Shown here: one piece after another, positions 1 through 8,885 of the stretch | Numbering within the stretch: position 1 is the stretch's first letter | How the letters are laid out: each line of letters starts with the position of its first letter | From: Rhizobiales bacterium GAS188 | GTDB taxonomy: Bacteria > Pseudomonadota > Alphaproteobacteria > Rhizobiales > Beijerinckiaceae | DNA: 64,000 nucleotides | Assembly: GCA_900104855.1 (NCBI GenBank) | Contig: FNSS01000001.1 | Coordinates: 992,001-1,056,000, forward strand | Direction: 5' to 3' | The notes under the pieces: generated by a model | What the model was told of the DNA's origin: nothing | The model's input: only the letters and a program-made list of their open reading frames with translations | The model's database searches: none | Translations under genes and position numbers: made by a program

Positions 1-770
1 GCGCTGCCGAAATGGGCGACGCCGAGCATGCCGGCAATCCCTGAGCAGACCGCCGAGATGACCATCACGGTGCCGAGGATCAGCTTGACGTTGATGCCGG
101 AATATTCGGCTGCCTCGCGGTTGCCGCCCACGATGTAGACGTAGCGGCCGAAGCGCGTATAGGTCAAAACCAGATGGCCGATGAGGAGCAGGATCGCCGC
201 CACGATGACGATCCAGGGAATGCCGCCGATCGCGCCTGATCCCAAGGTCGTGACGAGGGCCGGCACCTTATAGGCGATCTGGCCGCGCACCAGCAGCGCC
301 GAGACGCCGGCCGCGATCTGCATCATGGCGAGCGTCATGATGAAGGAGGGGATGCCGATCACGGTCAGGCCGAACGCATTGACGAGGCCGAGCAGCAGGC
401 AGGCGAAGAGGGCGAGCAGGATCGCCACGGCCCCGGGCAAGGGCAGGTTGGCGATGTTCACATAGGATTCCTGGGCGGTGAAAAAGGCGACGACGATTCC
501 GGTCGCGTTGGCGACGCCGGCGACCGAAAGGTCGATCTCGGCGCACAGGATCACGAAGGTGAGGCCGACCGCGATGATCCCCGTCACCGAGACCTGGGTG
601 AGGATGTTGCCGACATTGTCGAGCGTCGAGAAGGAGGGGCTGGCGAAGCTGAAGAAGGCGATGAGGCAGATCAGGGTCAGGAAGGGCGCGATATTGCGCA
701 TCTGGCCGCGCAGCACCGCTCCGATGCCGGGGCGGCTGCGATGCGGTTCCTCGGTCAGCGACGCGGTCAT
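1..770 (-). CDS. Sugar ABC transporter permease, RbsC/XylH-like (partial at left edge)
   Basis: Inner-membrane permease of a ribose/xylose-type ABC importer. Reading the minus strand from ATG at 770 gives an uninterrupted frame to the window edge (about 256 codons). A polar N-terminus is followed by repeated hydrophobic segments. The block ending in LCAEIDLSVAG is the conserved EIDLSV-type signature of RbsC-family permeases, and GIPSFIMTLAMM is the usual mid-protein segment. The start lies 19 bp downstream of the end of the ATPase gene, so this is the third gene of a binding protein-ATPase-permease operon. The C-terminus is outside the window. The family is clear; the substrate cannot be read from the permease. 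Confidence 0.88.
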   Translation of the reverse strand, partial: MTASLTEEPHRSRPGIGAVLRGQMRNIAPFLTLICLIAFFSFASPSFSTLDNVGNILTQVSVTGIIAVGLTFVILCAEIDLSVAGVANATGIVVAFFTAQESYVNIANLPLPGAVAILLALFACLLLGLVNAFGLTVIGIPSFIMTLAMMQIAAGVSALLVRGQIAYKVPALVTTLGSGAIGGIPWIVIVAAILLLIGHLVLTYTRFGRYVYIVGGNREAAEYSGINVKLILGTVMVISAVCSGIAGMLGVAHFGS

Positions 771-789
771 GCCAATCGTCCCTTGCGGC

Positions 790-2307
790 TCAGGCGGCTT
801 CGAGCAGGCGGTCCTTGCTGATGACTTCATCGGCGAATTCACGCACGATCTCGCCCTTCCTCATGACCATGACGCGGTCGGCGAGCGACAGCACCGTCTC
901 CGGCTCGGTCGAGGCGACGATGACGCCGAGCCCGTCGGCGCGCAAGCCGCGCACGATCCTCACCACGTCTTCCTTGGCGCCGATATCCATGCCGCGCGTC
1001 GGCTCGCTCAGGATCAACACCTTGGGCGGGAAGCTCAGCCATTTGGCGAGCGCCACCTTCTGCTGATTGCCGCCCGACAAGGAGCCGAGCAGCGCATCGA
1101 CACGCGGCGGGCGGATCTGCAGCTTCTCGATCTGGACCTGCGCCATCTCGCGTTCGCGCACCGGCTTGAGGAAGATGCGCGAGATCTTGTCGAGGGCGCT
1201 GATCGAGGTGTTCTTGTAGAGGGGCTCCTCGTGGAACAACATGGAGCGGCGGCTCTCCGGCACAAAGGCGATGCCGGCGCGGCGCGCCGCCGAGGTGCTC
1301 GACAAGCGCACATCGCGGCCTGCGAGCCGCAACCGGCCCCTGTCGGGCGCGAGCTTGCCGAACAGCGTGCGCACCAATTCGATCTGGCCGCAGCCCATGA
1401 AGCCATAGAGGCCGAGCACCTCGCCGGCGCGCAGCCGCAGCGACACGTCCCGATAGGCCCGGCCGAGCGACAGCGCCTCGGTCTCGAGCACGATCGCGGC
1501 ATCGCCGGCGCCCGAGGCTAGCCGGATGTCGCCCTGGTAGCTCTCGCCGATCTCCTCATGGCCGGCCCCGATCATGCGCTCGATGAGCACGCTCTTCGGC
1601 GTCTCGGCGGCCAGGCTGGTGGCGATCTTGCGGCCGTTGCGGAACACCGTGACGGTGTCGGAGACACGCAGGATGTCGTCGAGGAAATGCGAGATGAAGA
1701 CGATGCTGCAGCCGTCGTCGCGCAGGCGCCGCAGCACCGCGAACAGCCGCTCGACCTCGGGCGGCGACAAGGCCGAGGTCGGCTCGTCGAGGATGATGAT
1801 GCGCGCGCCCGAGAACAGCACGCGGGCGATCTCGACCATCTGCTGCAGGCCGATCGGCAGGTCGCCGATGCGGCTGCGCGGGTCGATGTCGAGGCCGAGC
1901 CCCAGGAGCTGACGGCGCGCTTCGCTCGCCATGCGCCGCCATTGCACGAGGCCTGCCCCGTTCACCGGCTCCGTGCCGAGAAAGACATTCTCCGCCACCG
2001 TGAGATCGGGCGCGATGCTCAATTCCTGATGCACCATGCCGATGCCGGCTGCGAGCGCGTCACGCGTCGAGCGAAAGCGCGCCTCGCGGCCGTCGAGACG
2101 GAACTCGCCCGCGTAATCGCCATGCACCCCGGCGATGATCTTCATCAGCGTCGATTTGCCGGCCCCGTTCTCGCCGACGAGACCGTGGATCTCGCCGGCC
2201 CTGAGCACGAAGCCTACCTCGCGCAGAGCCGCGACGCCGCCGAAGGATTTCGAGACGCCCACCAGCTCGATGACCGGCTCGAGCCGTCGGGCGCCCTCAG
2301 CTGCCAT
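790..2307 (-). CDS. Sugar ABC transporter ATP-binding protein, RbsA/MglA-like
   Basis: Energises the sugar importer. It has two tandem ABC domains, as in RbsA/MglA/XylG. Domain 1 has Walker A GENGAGKST and Walker B IIILDEPTSAL. Domain 2 starts near residue 255 with the degenerate P-loop GFMGCGQ typical of this family and ends with signature LSGGNQQKVALAKWL and LILSEPTRGMDIG. The length (505 aa) is normal for the family. ATG at 2307 is chosen; a GTG at 2310 is directly in front. It starts about 8 bp after the binding-protein stop, so the genes are probably co-transcribed. Walker B of domain 2 reads SEPT rather than DEPT, which I treat as a family-type variation of the second domain. Confidence 0.93.
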   Translation of the reverse strand: MAAEGARRLEPVIELVGVSKSFGGVAALREVGFVLRAGEIHGLVGENGAGKSTLMKIIAGVHGDYAGEFRLDGREARFRSTRDALAAGIGMVHQELSIAPDLTVAENVFLGTEPVNGAGLVQWRRMASEARRQLLGLGLDIDPRSRIGDLPIGLQQMVEIARVLFSGARIIILDEPTSALSPPEVERLFAVLRRLRDDGCSIVFISHFLDDILRVSDTVTVFRNGRKIATSLAAETPKSVLIERMIGAGHEEIGESYQGDIRLASGAGDAAIVLETEALSLGRAYRDVSLRLRAGEVLGLYGFMGCGQIELVRTLFGKLAPDRGRLRLAGRDVRLSSTSAARRAGIAFVPESRRSMLFHEEPLYKNTSISALDKISRIFLKPVREREMAQVQIEKLQIRPPRVDALLGSLSGGNQQKVALAKWLSFPPKVLILSEPTRGMDIGAKEDVVRIVRGLRADGLGVIVASTEPETVLSLADRVMVMRKGEIVREFADEVISKDRLLEAA

Positions 2308-2314
2308 CACGGGC

Positions 2315-3340
2315 TTAGATCAGGAAATGGTCCTGCATCCATTGCATGCCCGCGGCATTGGCCTTGGTGACCACCGGACCGTCGGTGACGATGTTCTTGG
2401 GGACGCCCTGATCGGTCTTCTCGCCACCCAAGGCCGCGACGCCCGCGATGATCGCGCCGCCATGGATGCGGCAGGAGGGATTGCGCACCGTCGCGTACAT
2501 GCGCCCTTCGATGACCGCCTGGATGGCGGGCGGCATGGCGTCGACGCCGCCGATCAGGATGTTGGTGCGGTTATGCGCCTTCATGATGTTGTAGGCGGCG
2601 AGCGCCATGTCGTCATTGTGGAAAAAGGCGGCATCGATCTGCGGATATTTGGTGAGATAGGTTTCCCAGAGCCGTGCCGTCTTCGACACGTCCCAATCGC
2701 CTGGCTGCGTGTCGAGCACCTCGACATTCGGGTATTGCTTGACGACAGACTCGAAGCCCTTGGCGCGGCCCTGCGCCCCGGTGTGGCCGAGCGCGCCTTG
2801 CGTCATGATCACCTTGCCCTTGCCGCCGATGGCCGTGAGCAGGGCCTGGGTCACGGAAGCGCCCATGAACTCGTTGTCGGGGGCGAGGAATGAATGCACC
2901 TTGATCTGGTCGAGCGGCGCGATCAGCGTGTCCATGTCGATGACCGGGATGCCGGCGTCGATCATCTTCTGCACCGGGGCCGTCAAGGTGCCGATGCCGA
3001 AGGCCTGGATGGCGACGAAATCCCATTTCTGCGAGGCCATGTTGTCGATCGCGGCGCGCTGCTTCACGGCGTCGAGCTCGCCATCGAACCAGGTCACCTC
3101 GACATTGAACAGCTTGCCCCAATATTCGGCCGCCTGCTTGCCCTGGGCGCACCAGGTCGCCTGCAATCCGGCATTGGAGAAGGCAGCCTTCAGGGGCTTG
3201 TCGGAACGACCGACGCTCGCCGCCAAAACAGGGCTGATCCCCAATCCTCCCATGAGCGCCGTGGCGGCGCCCGCAGATGCGGCGGCGGTGCGAAAGAAGT
3301 CGCGCCGCGAATGCGGCGAAACGGTCTTGTCCTCGGACAT
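2315..3340 (-). CDS. Sugar ABC transporter substrate-binding protein with Tat signal
   Basis: Periplasmic binding protein for the importer, 341 aa, of the periplasmic binding protein type I (ribose-binding-like) fold. The N-terminus carries a twin-arginine motif SRRDFF followed by an alanine-rich hydrophobic stretch ending PVLAAS, so export by Tat of a folded protein is predicted. The body shows fold landmarks such as IDNMASQKWDFVAIQ, GIPVIDMDT and DAAFFHNDDMALAAYNIM. A strong ribosome site (GAGGGAG, 6 nt before ATG) supports the start. It is the first gene of the minus-strand operon. The ligand is probably a sugar or sugar alcohol; I cannot narrow it further. Confidence 0.92.
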   Translation of the reverse strand: MSEDKTVSPHSRRDFFRTAAASAGAATALMGGLGISPVLAASVGRSDKPLKAAFSNAGLQATWCAQGKQAAEYWGKLFNVEVTWFDGELDAVKQRAAIDNMASQKWDFVAIQAFGIGTLTAPVQKMIDAGIPVIDMDTLIAPLDQIKVHSFLAPDNEFMGASVTQALLTAIGGKGKVIMTQGALGHTGAQGRAKGFESVVKQYPNVEVLDTQPGDWDVSKTARLWETYLTKYPQIDAAFFHNDDMALAAYNIMKAHNRTNILIGGVDAMPPAIQAVIEGRMYATVRNPSCRIHGGAIIAGVAALGGEKTDQGVPKNIVTDGPVVTKANAAGMQWMQDHFLI

Positions 3341-3487
3341 GTCACGCTCCCTCTCATTGCTGCCTTGTTACGCCCGGCCCTGCGGACGACGGCACAGGGG
3401 AGGAAGTCTGCCATACTACGCTTTGCCGCACCAGTGCGCGGCCGCAAGGCAGAAGGGGCGAATCAGCTCAGCACCGGGCTCAGTTCC

Positions 3488-3519
3488 CGTCCTGGCTCAG
3501 CTGCGTCCTGGCTCAGCTT
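3488..3519. repeat. Tandem 16-bp direct repeat (x2)
   Basis: Two adjacent copies of CGTCCTGGCTCAGCTK, differing only at the last base. The second copy contains the stop codon of the minus-strand lipoprotein gene, so the duplication sits at the gene's 3' end. It is one of many similar short tandem duplications in this window. Confidence 0.85.
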
Positions 3520-4232
3520 TTGGGCCGGCGCTTGCGGTGCACCGGCGGACGCAGCGCCTGTCCGCCGCTCGGGCTCAGGCCGACATAAAGGTCCGTGTCG
3601 TCGGCTTTGGGGATCGAGAAATCGGCCAGCACGGTGCTGAAGAAGGCGCGCGTCTCATTGGGGGGTATGGTGACCGACAGGTTCTCGCGACGCGTGGTGA
3701 CGACCTTGTCCTTGATGCGTGCTTCGAAGACGAGCGGAACCGTGAAGGTGCCGGGCGCGCCGGCCGGACCGAGCAGCACCGATCCTTCGACCCCGAGCTT
3801 CATGGCGATATTGGCGCCAGCGTCCTTGCATTCGCGGGCGAGGTTGCTGATCGAGATCTGATGACGCAATGCCTGTGCGCCTCCCTCGGAGCTGCCTCCG
3901 TAATCACGCGTGGCCGCTCCGTTCGGCGCCACTTCGAGGACCGGGCAGTCGAAATCGATGACGTCCTGATCCACGGCGGACGGGAATCGCGTCTGCACCG
4001 GAGCAGGCTTGGCCTGCACTGCGGGGACGGGACCGCCCATCGCGATATTCTGCATGATCGACCCGGCCGCTGAAGGCTTGGCGTCAGGATCCGAACCGCC
4101 GCTGCCCCAGCCCAAGCCGAGCGAGCCGCAAGCCGACAGCGACGCCAGCATCGCGGCGCATGCCGCGAGGCGTGCAAGGCTCGCCCGTCCGCCGCTACCG
4201 CCTGAGCGGAATTCCCGCTTGATCGTCTGCAT
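3513..4232 (-). CDS. Putative lipoprotein of unknown function
   Basis: I do not recognise a named family. The 239-aa protein has a basic N-terminus, a hydrophobic stretch and a lipobox-like LSAC (cleavage before Cys), then a Gly/Ser-rich linker, so it is probably a lipidated envelope protein. The mature part is about 190 residues, predicted mixed alpha/beta. It has a conserved-looking block DFDCPVLEVAPNG, a segment around RHQISISNLARECK, and a beta-rich C-terminal half with alternating hydrophobic residues. ATG at 4232 is preferred (AGGA about 9 nt upstream); a TTG at 4241 is in frame. It is transcribed in the same direction as the IalB-like gene upstream. Confidence 0.7.
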   Translation of the reverse strand: MQTIKREFRSGGSGGRASLARLAACAAMLASLSACGSLGLGWGSGGSDPDAKPSAAGSIMQNIAMGGPVPAVQAKPAPVQTRFPSAVDQDVIDFDCPVLEVAPNGAATRDYGGSSEGGAQALRHQISISNLARECKDAGANIAMKLGVEGSVLLGPAGAPGTFTVPLVFEARIKDKVVTTRRENLSVTIPPNETRAFFSTVLADFSIPKADDTDLYVGLSPSGGQALRPPVHRKRRPKS

Positions 4233-4305
4233 CACGCACAATCCTGTTGATATTTGAGGCGTTTCATTCCGGTTTCGCGTCAGCCCTCAGGCAATAGCTG
4301 AACCG

Positions 4306-4839
4306 TCAGGGCAAGGCATCGAACCCTTTGGCGAAGCCGTTGAGCGACACCGGGATGCCCACCCCGTCATCCGGAGATTGGAAGACGATGAAGGTCGCCG
4401 TCGTCCCGGTCTTGAGCTGGTTGATCAGCTTGTCGTCCATCTCGACCTCGCTGAAGCAACCGCTGCCGAAGCAATGCGCGAAGGGCACATGGCCGACATC
4501 CACCTGGTCGATCTTGAGGCCGAGCCCCGTGGGCAGGAAGACGAAGGGCGGCGCCACCACCCGCATCAAGGGCTTCTTCTTGTCGACCGGCTTGAGCACG
4601 ATCACCACGAGAGTGATGTTCGGACGGTCCTCCGCCACCACATTTTGCACCAGCGCGCATTGCTCGCCTTTGGCCCCGGTCGGCGTGTCGCAACGCGTCT
4701 CCCAATCCCCGTTGGTCGCCTTGACCGCGCCTTCGGCATGGGCCGGCACGCCGGAGGCGGCGATGGCGACGGCAAGAGCAAGACTTGCGAAAGCGAGACT
4801 TGCGAAGCATGCGACGACGCGGCTGCGGCGGCGCACCAT
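4306..4839 (-). CDS. Invasion-associated locus B (IalB) family protein
   Basis: Exported protein of the IalB family, named from Bartonella but widespread in Hyphomicrobiales with no settled biochemical role. A signal peptide (n-region MVRRRSR, hydrophobic core, APAHA-like cleavage site) precedes the family hallmarks: NGDWETRCD near the mature N-terminus, a paired-Cys region (CALVQ; CFGSGCF), and a C-terminal domain ending SLNGFAKGFDAL. Alternative in-frame ATGs lie at 4866 (GAGG 5 nt upstream) and 4926; I use 4839 because GAGGAG precedes it and it gives the cleanest signal peptide. It is divergent from coxB, a neighbour arrangement familiar in this order. A 15-bp tandem duplication encodes part of the signal-peptide core. 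Confidence 0.82.
   Translation of the reverse strand: MVRRRSRVVACFASLAFASLALAVAIAASGVPAHAEGAVKATNGDWETRCDTPTGAKGEQCALVQNVVAEDRPNITLVVIVLKPVDKKKPLMRVVAPPFVFLPTGLGLKIDQVDVGHVPFAHCFGSGCFSEVEMDDKLINQLKTGTTATFIVFQSPDDGVGIPVSLNGFAKGFDALP
4778..4807. repeat. Tandem 15-bp direct repeat (x2) in signal-peptide codons
   Basis: Two in-frame copies of GCAAGACTTGCGAAA (13 of 15 identical) encode the repeated ASLAF/ASLAL core of the IalB-like signal peptide, where length changes are tolerated. Confidence 0.7.
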
Positions 4840-5141
4840 CTGCGGCCCACTCCTCGGTCCTGTCATTGCGGCCTCGTCATTGGTGTCGGTCGGCGCGGGT
4901 CCGACCGCGCCCGCCGTTCGGACCATGTGATTTTGTCCCTGTCAAGGAAACCGTGTGGCGGCCAAGACCGTCCCGGCGCCCCGGAAGCCGCGACAGCCTC
5001 CCCGTTTTGGGGCGCGGATGCGGCAATAAGCCAGCGGCGGCGGCGTTGCGCCTGGGGCGCGTTTGTGGTTTGACGCGCAGATAAGAACCGTTCGACCGTA
5101 GCGCCGGCCGCGGGGGGCGCGGTTCCGATCGAGCCATCGTC

Positions 5142-6044
5142 ATGACGAGGACCAGTATGTTGAGGACAGCCAGAGCGGGCCGAATTGCGGCGCTTTCGGG
5201 TCTTTCGAGCGCGCTCGCTTCGGGCACGGCCTTCGCCGAGGCGATCGGACAGCCAAGGCCCTGGCAAACTGGCCTGCAGCCGCAGGTGACCGAAATCGGC
5301 CACATGGTCGACGATCTGCACAATATCTTGCTCGTCATCATCACGGTGATCACGGTCTTCGTGCTCGCTCTCTTGCTCTATGTGCTGATTCGCTTCAGCG
5401 AGAAGCGCAACCCCACGCCCTCGAGAACCACCCATCACACCGTGCTCGAGGTCGCCTGGACCATCCTTCCGGTGATGATCCTGGTCGGCATCGCCGTGCC
5501 CTCCTTCAAGCTCCTGAAGTTCGAGCTCGTGCCGCCGACCGCCGACATCGTCATGAAGGCGACCGGCTCGCAATGGCTGTGGGTCTATGACTACCCGCAG
5601 GACCAGGGCGGCGGCTTCAGCATCACCTCGAAGATGCTGGACGAGAAGCAGCGGGCCGAGCTGCTGGCCAAGGGCACCTCGGCGGAGGATGCGCCGCGCC
5701 TGCTCGCGGTCGACAATGAGGTGGTGCTGCCGGTCGGCAAGATCGTCAAGGTCGAGATCACCTCGACCGACGTAATGCACGGCTTCAACCTGCCGGCCTT
5801 CGGCGTGAAGGTGAACGCCATCCCGGGTCGCAACAACGAAGTCTGGTTCAAGGTCGACAAGGAAGGCCTCTATTACGGCCAGTGCACCGTGGTCTGCGGC
5901 GATCAGCATTCCGAGATGCCGCTCGCCTTTCGCATCGTCTCGCCCGAGCGCTATGCCGATTGGCTGAAGGAGGCGAAGGTCAAATACGCCTCTACCAGCC
6001 CCTCGGCCGCGCGCGTGGCCGATGCCAACCCCGTCCAGCCCTGA
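5142..6044 (+). CDS. coxB: Cytochrome c oxidase subunit II with atypical Mg-site residues
   Basis: CuA-carrying subunit of an aa3-type cytochrome c oxidase. A signal peptide is followed by two transmembrane helices (about residues 55-80 and 100-125) and a periplasmic cupredoxin domain. The CuA ligands are all present: His213, Cys248, Cys252, His256 and Met259 (block GQCTVVCGDQHSEMP). The aromatic electron-entry region reads GSQWLWVYDYP. Oddly, the residue between the cysteines that is normally Glu (bovine Glu198, a Mg/Mn ligand) is Val250, and bovine Asp173 corresponds to Asn225. There is also an insertion of roughly 15-20 residues near residues 160-185 compared with typical rhizobial CoxB. 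It is the first gene of the cox operon. Confidence 0.95.
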   Translation: MTRTSMLRTARAGRIAALSGLSSALASGTAFAEAIGQPRPWQTGLQPQVTEIGHMVDDLHNILLVIITVITVFVLALLLYVLIRFSEKRNPTPSRTTHHTVLEVAWTILPVMILVGIAVPSFKLLKFELVPPTADIVMKATGSQWLWVYDYPQDQGGGFSITSKMLDEKQRAELLAKGTSAEDAPRLLAVDNEVVLPVGKIVKVEITSTDVMHGFNLPAFGVKVNAIPGRNNEVWFKVDKEGLYYGQCTVVCGDQHSEMPLAFRIVSPERYADWLKEAKVKYASTSPSAARVADANPVQP

Positions 6045-6051
6045 ACCCTCG

Positions 6052-6119
6052 AGTCTATCCTAGACCCAAGTCTACCCCAGACCTCAAGTCGACCTGAACT
6101 CTAAGTCTGCGCAGACAAG
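6052..6119 (+). repeat. Degenerate 17-18-bp tandem repeat (x4) in the coxB-coxA spacer
   Basis: Four successive units each begin AGTC; the first two (AGTCTATCCTAGACCCA, AGTCTACCCCAGACCTCA) are closest. Each of these carries a small inverted AGTCT/AGAC pair, so the RNA could form several alternative short hairpins between the first two oxidase genes. No coding function is visible. Confidence 0.65.
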
Positions 6120-6140
6120 ATCAGCTGAAGGAACCCCGCA

Positions 6141-7781
6141 ATGGCTTACGGCGCAGCTCTTGACCCCCATGCCGAGCATCCGATCGCGGACAGCCACGCC
6201 GCGCATCCGACCGGCCTGCGGCGTTGGCTGTTCTCGACGAACCACAAGGATATCGGCACGCTCTATCTCGCCTTGTCGATCGTCGGCATGCTGGTCGGGG
6301 GCACCTTCTCGGTCCTGATGCGGATCAACCTGCAATCGCCGGGGCATCATCTGTTCTCGGACGGGCAGATGTACAATGTGATCGTCACCGGCCATGGCCT
6401 GATCATGGTGTTCTTCGTGATCATGCCGGCCCTCATCGGCGGCCTCGGCAACTGGTTCGTGCCCTTGATGATCGGCGCGCCGGACATGGCCTTCCCGCGC
6501 ATGAACAACATCTCCTTCTGGCTGACGGCCGCCGCCATGTGCCTCCTGCTGCTCTCGACGCAGATGGAGGGCGCGCCCGGCGCCAACGGGGTCGGTGCGG
6601 GCTGGACGCTCTATGCACCCTTCTCGACCCTCGGCCATCCGGGCGCAGCGGTCGATTTCGGCATCCTGGCGCTGCACACCGCAGGCGCGGGCTCGATCCT
6701 CGGCGCCATCAACTTCATCACCACCATCCTCAACATGCGGGCGCCGGGCATGACCTTGCACCGCATGCCGCTATTCGTCTGGTCCGAGCTGGTGACGGCC
6801 TTCCTGCTGCTGTTGTCGCTGCCGGTGCTCGCCGGCGCCGTCACCATGCTGCTCACCGACCGCAATTTCGGCACGACCTTCTATGATCCGGCCGGCGGCG
6901 GCGACCCGATCCTCTACCAGCACCTGTTCTGGTTCTTCGGCCATCCCGAAGTCTACATCATGATCCTGCCGGCCTTCGGCGTCGTCAGCCAGGTGATCTC
7001 GACCTTCTCCAAGAAGCCGATCTTCGGCTATCTCGGCATGGCCTATGCGATGGTGGCGATCGGCGTGATCGGCTTCGTGGTCTGGGCCCATCACATGTTC
7101 ACGGCCGGGCTGTCGCTCGACACGCAGCGCTACTTCACGGCCGCCACCATGGTGATCGCGGTGCCGACCGGGGTGAAGATCTTCTCCTGGATCGCCACGA
7201 TGTGGGGCGGCTCGATCCGCCTCGGCGCGCCGATGCTGTGGGCGATCGGCTTCCTGTTCCTGTTCACGGTCGGCGGCGTGACGGGTGTCGTGCTCGCCAA
7301 TGCCGGCGTCGATCACGAGCTGCACAACACCTATTACGTGGTGGCCCATTTCCACTACGTGCTGTCGCTCGGCGCCGTGTTCGGCATCCTGTGCGGCTGG
7401 TACTACTGGTTCCCAAAGATGACCGGCTATGTGATCCCCGAATGGATCGGCAAGACGCATTTCTGGATCGCCTTCATCGGCTCGAACGTGACCTTCTTCC
7501 CGATGCATTTCCTTGGGCTGGCCGGAATGCCGCGCCATTATTTCGACTATCCGGACGCCTATGCGCCTTGGCACTTCATCGCCTCTTGCGGCTCCTACAT
7601 CTTCGCGGCCGGCATGATCTTCTTCATCTGGGCCAATATCTACTGCTATTTCGTGCGCAAGGAGCCGGCCAGCAACAACCCATGGGGGCCGAGCGCGACC
7701 ACGCTCGAATGGACCTTGTCGTCGCCGCCGCCCTTCCACCAATACGAGGTGCTGCCCCGCATCACGGGCGGCGATCACTAA
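6141..7781 (+). CDS. coxA: Cytochrome c oxidase subunit I (aa3-type), altered Mg/propionate residues
   Basis: Catalytic subunit reducing O2 at the heme a3-CuB centre and pumping protons. It is 546 aa with about 12 helices. Type A1 landmarks are present: [16 protein letters not shown] (D-pathway entry), GHPEVY (CuB His, pumping Glu, cross-linked Tyr), WAHHMF (two CuB His), PTGVKIFSW (K-pathway Lys) and VAHFHYVLS (His403 for heme a3, His405 for heme a). Two positions are unusual. His395-Asn396 replaces the His-Asp pair whose Asp binds Mg in the bovine enzyme, and Arg465-His466 replaces the Arg-Arg pair at the heme propionates. The gene has an AAGGAA-type ribosome site and lies 96 bp after coxB. 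Confidence 0.97.
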   Translation: MAYGAALDPHAEHPIADSHAAHPTGLRRWLFSTNHKDIGTLYLALSIVGMLVGGTFSVLMRINLQSPGHHLFSDGQMYNVIVTGHGLIMVFFVIMPALIGGLGNWFVPLMIGAPDMAFPRMNNISFWLTAAAMCLLLLSTQMEGAPGANGVGAGWTLYAPFSTLGHPGAAVDFGILALHTAGAGSILGAINFITTILNMRAPGMTLHRMPLFVWSELVTAFLLLLSLPVLAGAVTMLLTDRNFGTTFYDPAGGGDPILYQHLFWFFGHPEVYIMILPAFGVVSQVISTFSKKPIFGYLGMAYAMVAIGVIGFVVWAHHMFTAGLSLDTQRYFTAATMVIAVPTGVKIFSWIATMWGGSIRLGAPMLWAIGFLFLFTVGGVTGVVLANAGVDHELHNTYYVVAHFHYVLSLGAVFGILCGWYYWFPKMTGYVIPEWIGKTHFWIAFIGSNVTFFPMHFLGLAGMPRHYFDYPDAYAPWHFIASCGSYIFAAGMIFFIWANIYCYFVRKEPASNNPWGPSATTLEWTLSSPPPFHQYEVLPRITGGDH

Positions 7782-7830
7782 GACGAGCGGGCGGTGGGCA
7801 AGCTCTGCCGCGCCGGCCGAAGTAAGGACC

Positions 7831-7884
7831 ATGGACGAGACACGACACATCATGCGCGAGCTGCTCGAAGGGGGAGTGCGATGA
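7831..7884 (+). CDS. Candidate 17-aa leader ORF translationally coupled to ctaB
   Basis: Short frame [17 protein letters not shown] with its own ribosome site (AAGGA, 3 nt before the ATG). Its TGA overlaps the ctaB ATG as ATGA. The ctaB ribosome site GGGGGAG lies inside its last codons. It resembles a coupling leader rather than a structural protein: charged, no membrane segment. I know of no named counterpart; it could be chance in GC-rich DNA. Confidence 0.35.
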   Translation: MDETRHIMRELLEGGVR

Positions 7885-8885
7885 GCCTCGCCAGCGAGCC
7901 TCACCTCACGAGCGCGCGGGCCGGCATCTCGCTGGCCTCGCCGGGCGATTACTTCGCCCTGCTCAAGCCGCGCGTCATGTCGCTCGTCGTCTTCACGGCG
8001 CTGACCGGGTTGATGCTCGCGCCCTCCCATCCACATCCGGTGATCGGCTTCATCTCGATCCTCGCCATCGCGGTCGGAGCGGGCGCGGCCGGCTGTCTCA
8101 ACATGTGGTGGGACGCCGATATCGACATCCTGATGAGCCGCACCCGCAACCGCCCCATCCCGGCCGGCCGCGTCAAGCCCAAGGAGGCGCTGGGCTTCGG
8201 CCTCGTGATGTCGGCAGGCTCGGTGATCGTGCTCGGCCTTGCGGCGAACTGGCTCGCCGCCGCGCTGCTCGCCTTCACCATCTTCTTCTACATCGTGGTC
8301 TATTCGATGTGGCTGAAGCGCTCGACGCCGCAGAACATCGTGATCGGAGGAGCCGCGGGCGCCTTGCCGCCGATGATCGGCTTCGCGGCCGCAACCGGCA
8401 CCGTAACGCTGGAATCGGCCCTGCTCTTCGCCATCATCTTCTTGTGGACGCCCCCGCATAGCTGGGCGCTCGCCTTGTTCCGCTCGGACGATTATGCGCG
8501 CGCCAAGGTGCCGATGCTGCCGGTCGTGGCCGGACGGGACGCCACACGCACCCAGATCCTCGCCTACACGCTGGTGCTGGTGCCGGTCGGGCTGCTCCCG
8601 GCGCTGCTTGGCTTCGCCGGCCCCGCCTATGGGCTCGCTGCCCTGCTCACCGGAGCCGGCATGATCTTCCTCGCCTTCAAGCTCTACCGCCAGCGCGACG
8701 ACCAGGCGGCGGACACGAAGGCGACCGGCAGGAAAGCGACCTGTACGAAAGCGACTTGCACGAAAGCGACAGATTTGGCAGCCAAGAAGCTGTTCGCCTT
8801 CTCGATCCTTTATCTGACCATCTTGTTCGGCGTGCTGCTCGCCGAGCGCGTCGTGGCCCTCATCCTGTCGCAGGTGGCGGCGTGA
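7881..8885 (+). CDS. ctaB: Protoheme IX farnesyltransferase (heme O synthase)
   Basis: Inner-membrane UbiA-family enzyme that farnesylates heme b to heme O, the first step to heme A of the oxidase. Family motifs are present: [19 protein letters not shown] (first Asp-rich motif), the cytoplasmic loop [17 protein letters not shown], and [13 protein letters not shown] at 7881 is chosen because GGGGGAG lies 4 nt upstream and the protein then begins just before the first conserved block; a longer frame from 7794 lacks family similarity. Residues 279-298 are four tandem five-residue repeats ([20 protein letters not shown]) from 15-bp DNA repeats, in a loop before the last helix, which is not usual. 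Its 3' end overlaps the coxF start. Confidence 0.95.
   Translation: MSLASEPHLTSARAGISLASPGDYFALLKPRVMSLVVFTALTGLMLAPSHPHPVIGFISILAIAVGAGAAGCLNMWWDADIDILMSRTRNRPIPAGRVKPKEALGFGLVMSAGSVIVLGLAANWLAAALLAFTIFFYIVVYSMWLKRSTPQNIVIGGAAGALPPMIGFAAATGTVTLESALLFAIIFLWTPPHSWALALFRSDDYARAKVPMLPVVAGRDATRTQILAYTLVLVPVGLLPALLGFAGPAYGLAALLTGAGMIFLAFKLYRQRDDQAADTKATGRKATCTKATCTKATDLAAKKLFAFSILYLTILFGVLLAERVVALILSQVAA
8715..8774 (+). repeat. In-frame 15-bp tandem repeat (x4) inside ctaB
   Basis: Four units around the consensus ACGAAAGCGACNNGN. The third and fourth are closest. They encode a K-A-T-rich, Cys-containing loop that enlarges the last cytoplasmic or periplasmic loop of CtaB without breaking frame. 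Confidence 0.8.

Noticed and set aside
6771-8459. 562-codon minus-strand frame across coxA/ctaB
   Set aside because: Composition (Asp/Arg/His-rich) is typical of antisense of hydrophobic helices; the plus strand encodes unmistakable CoxA and CtaB.
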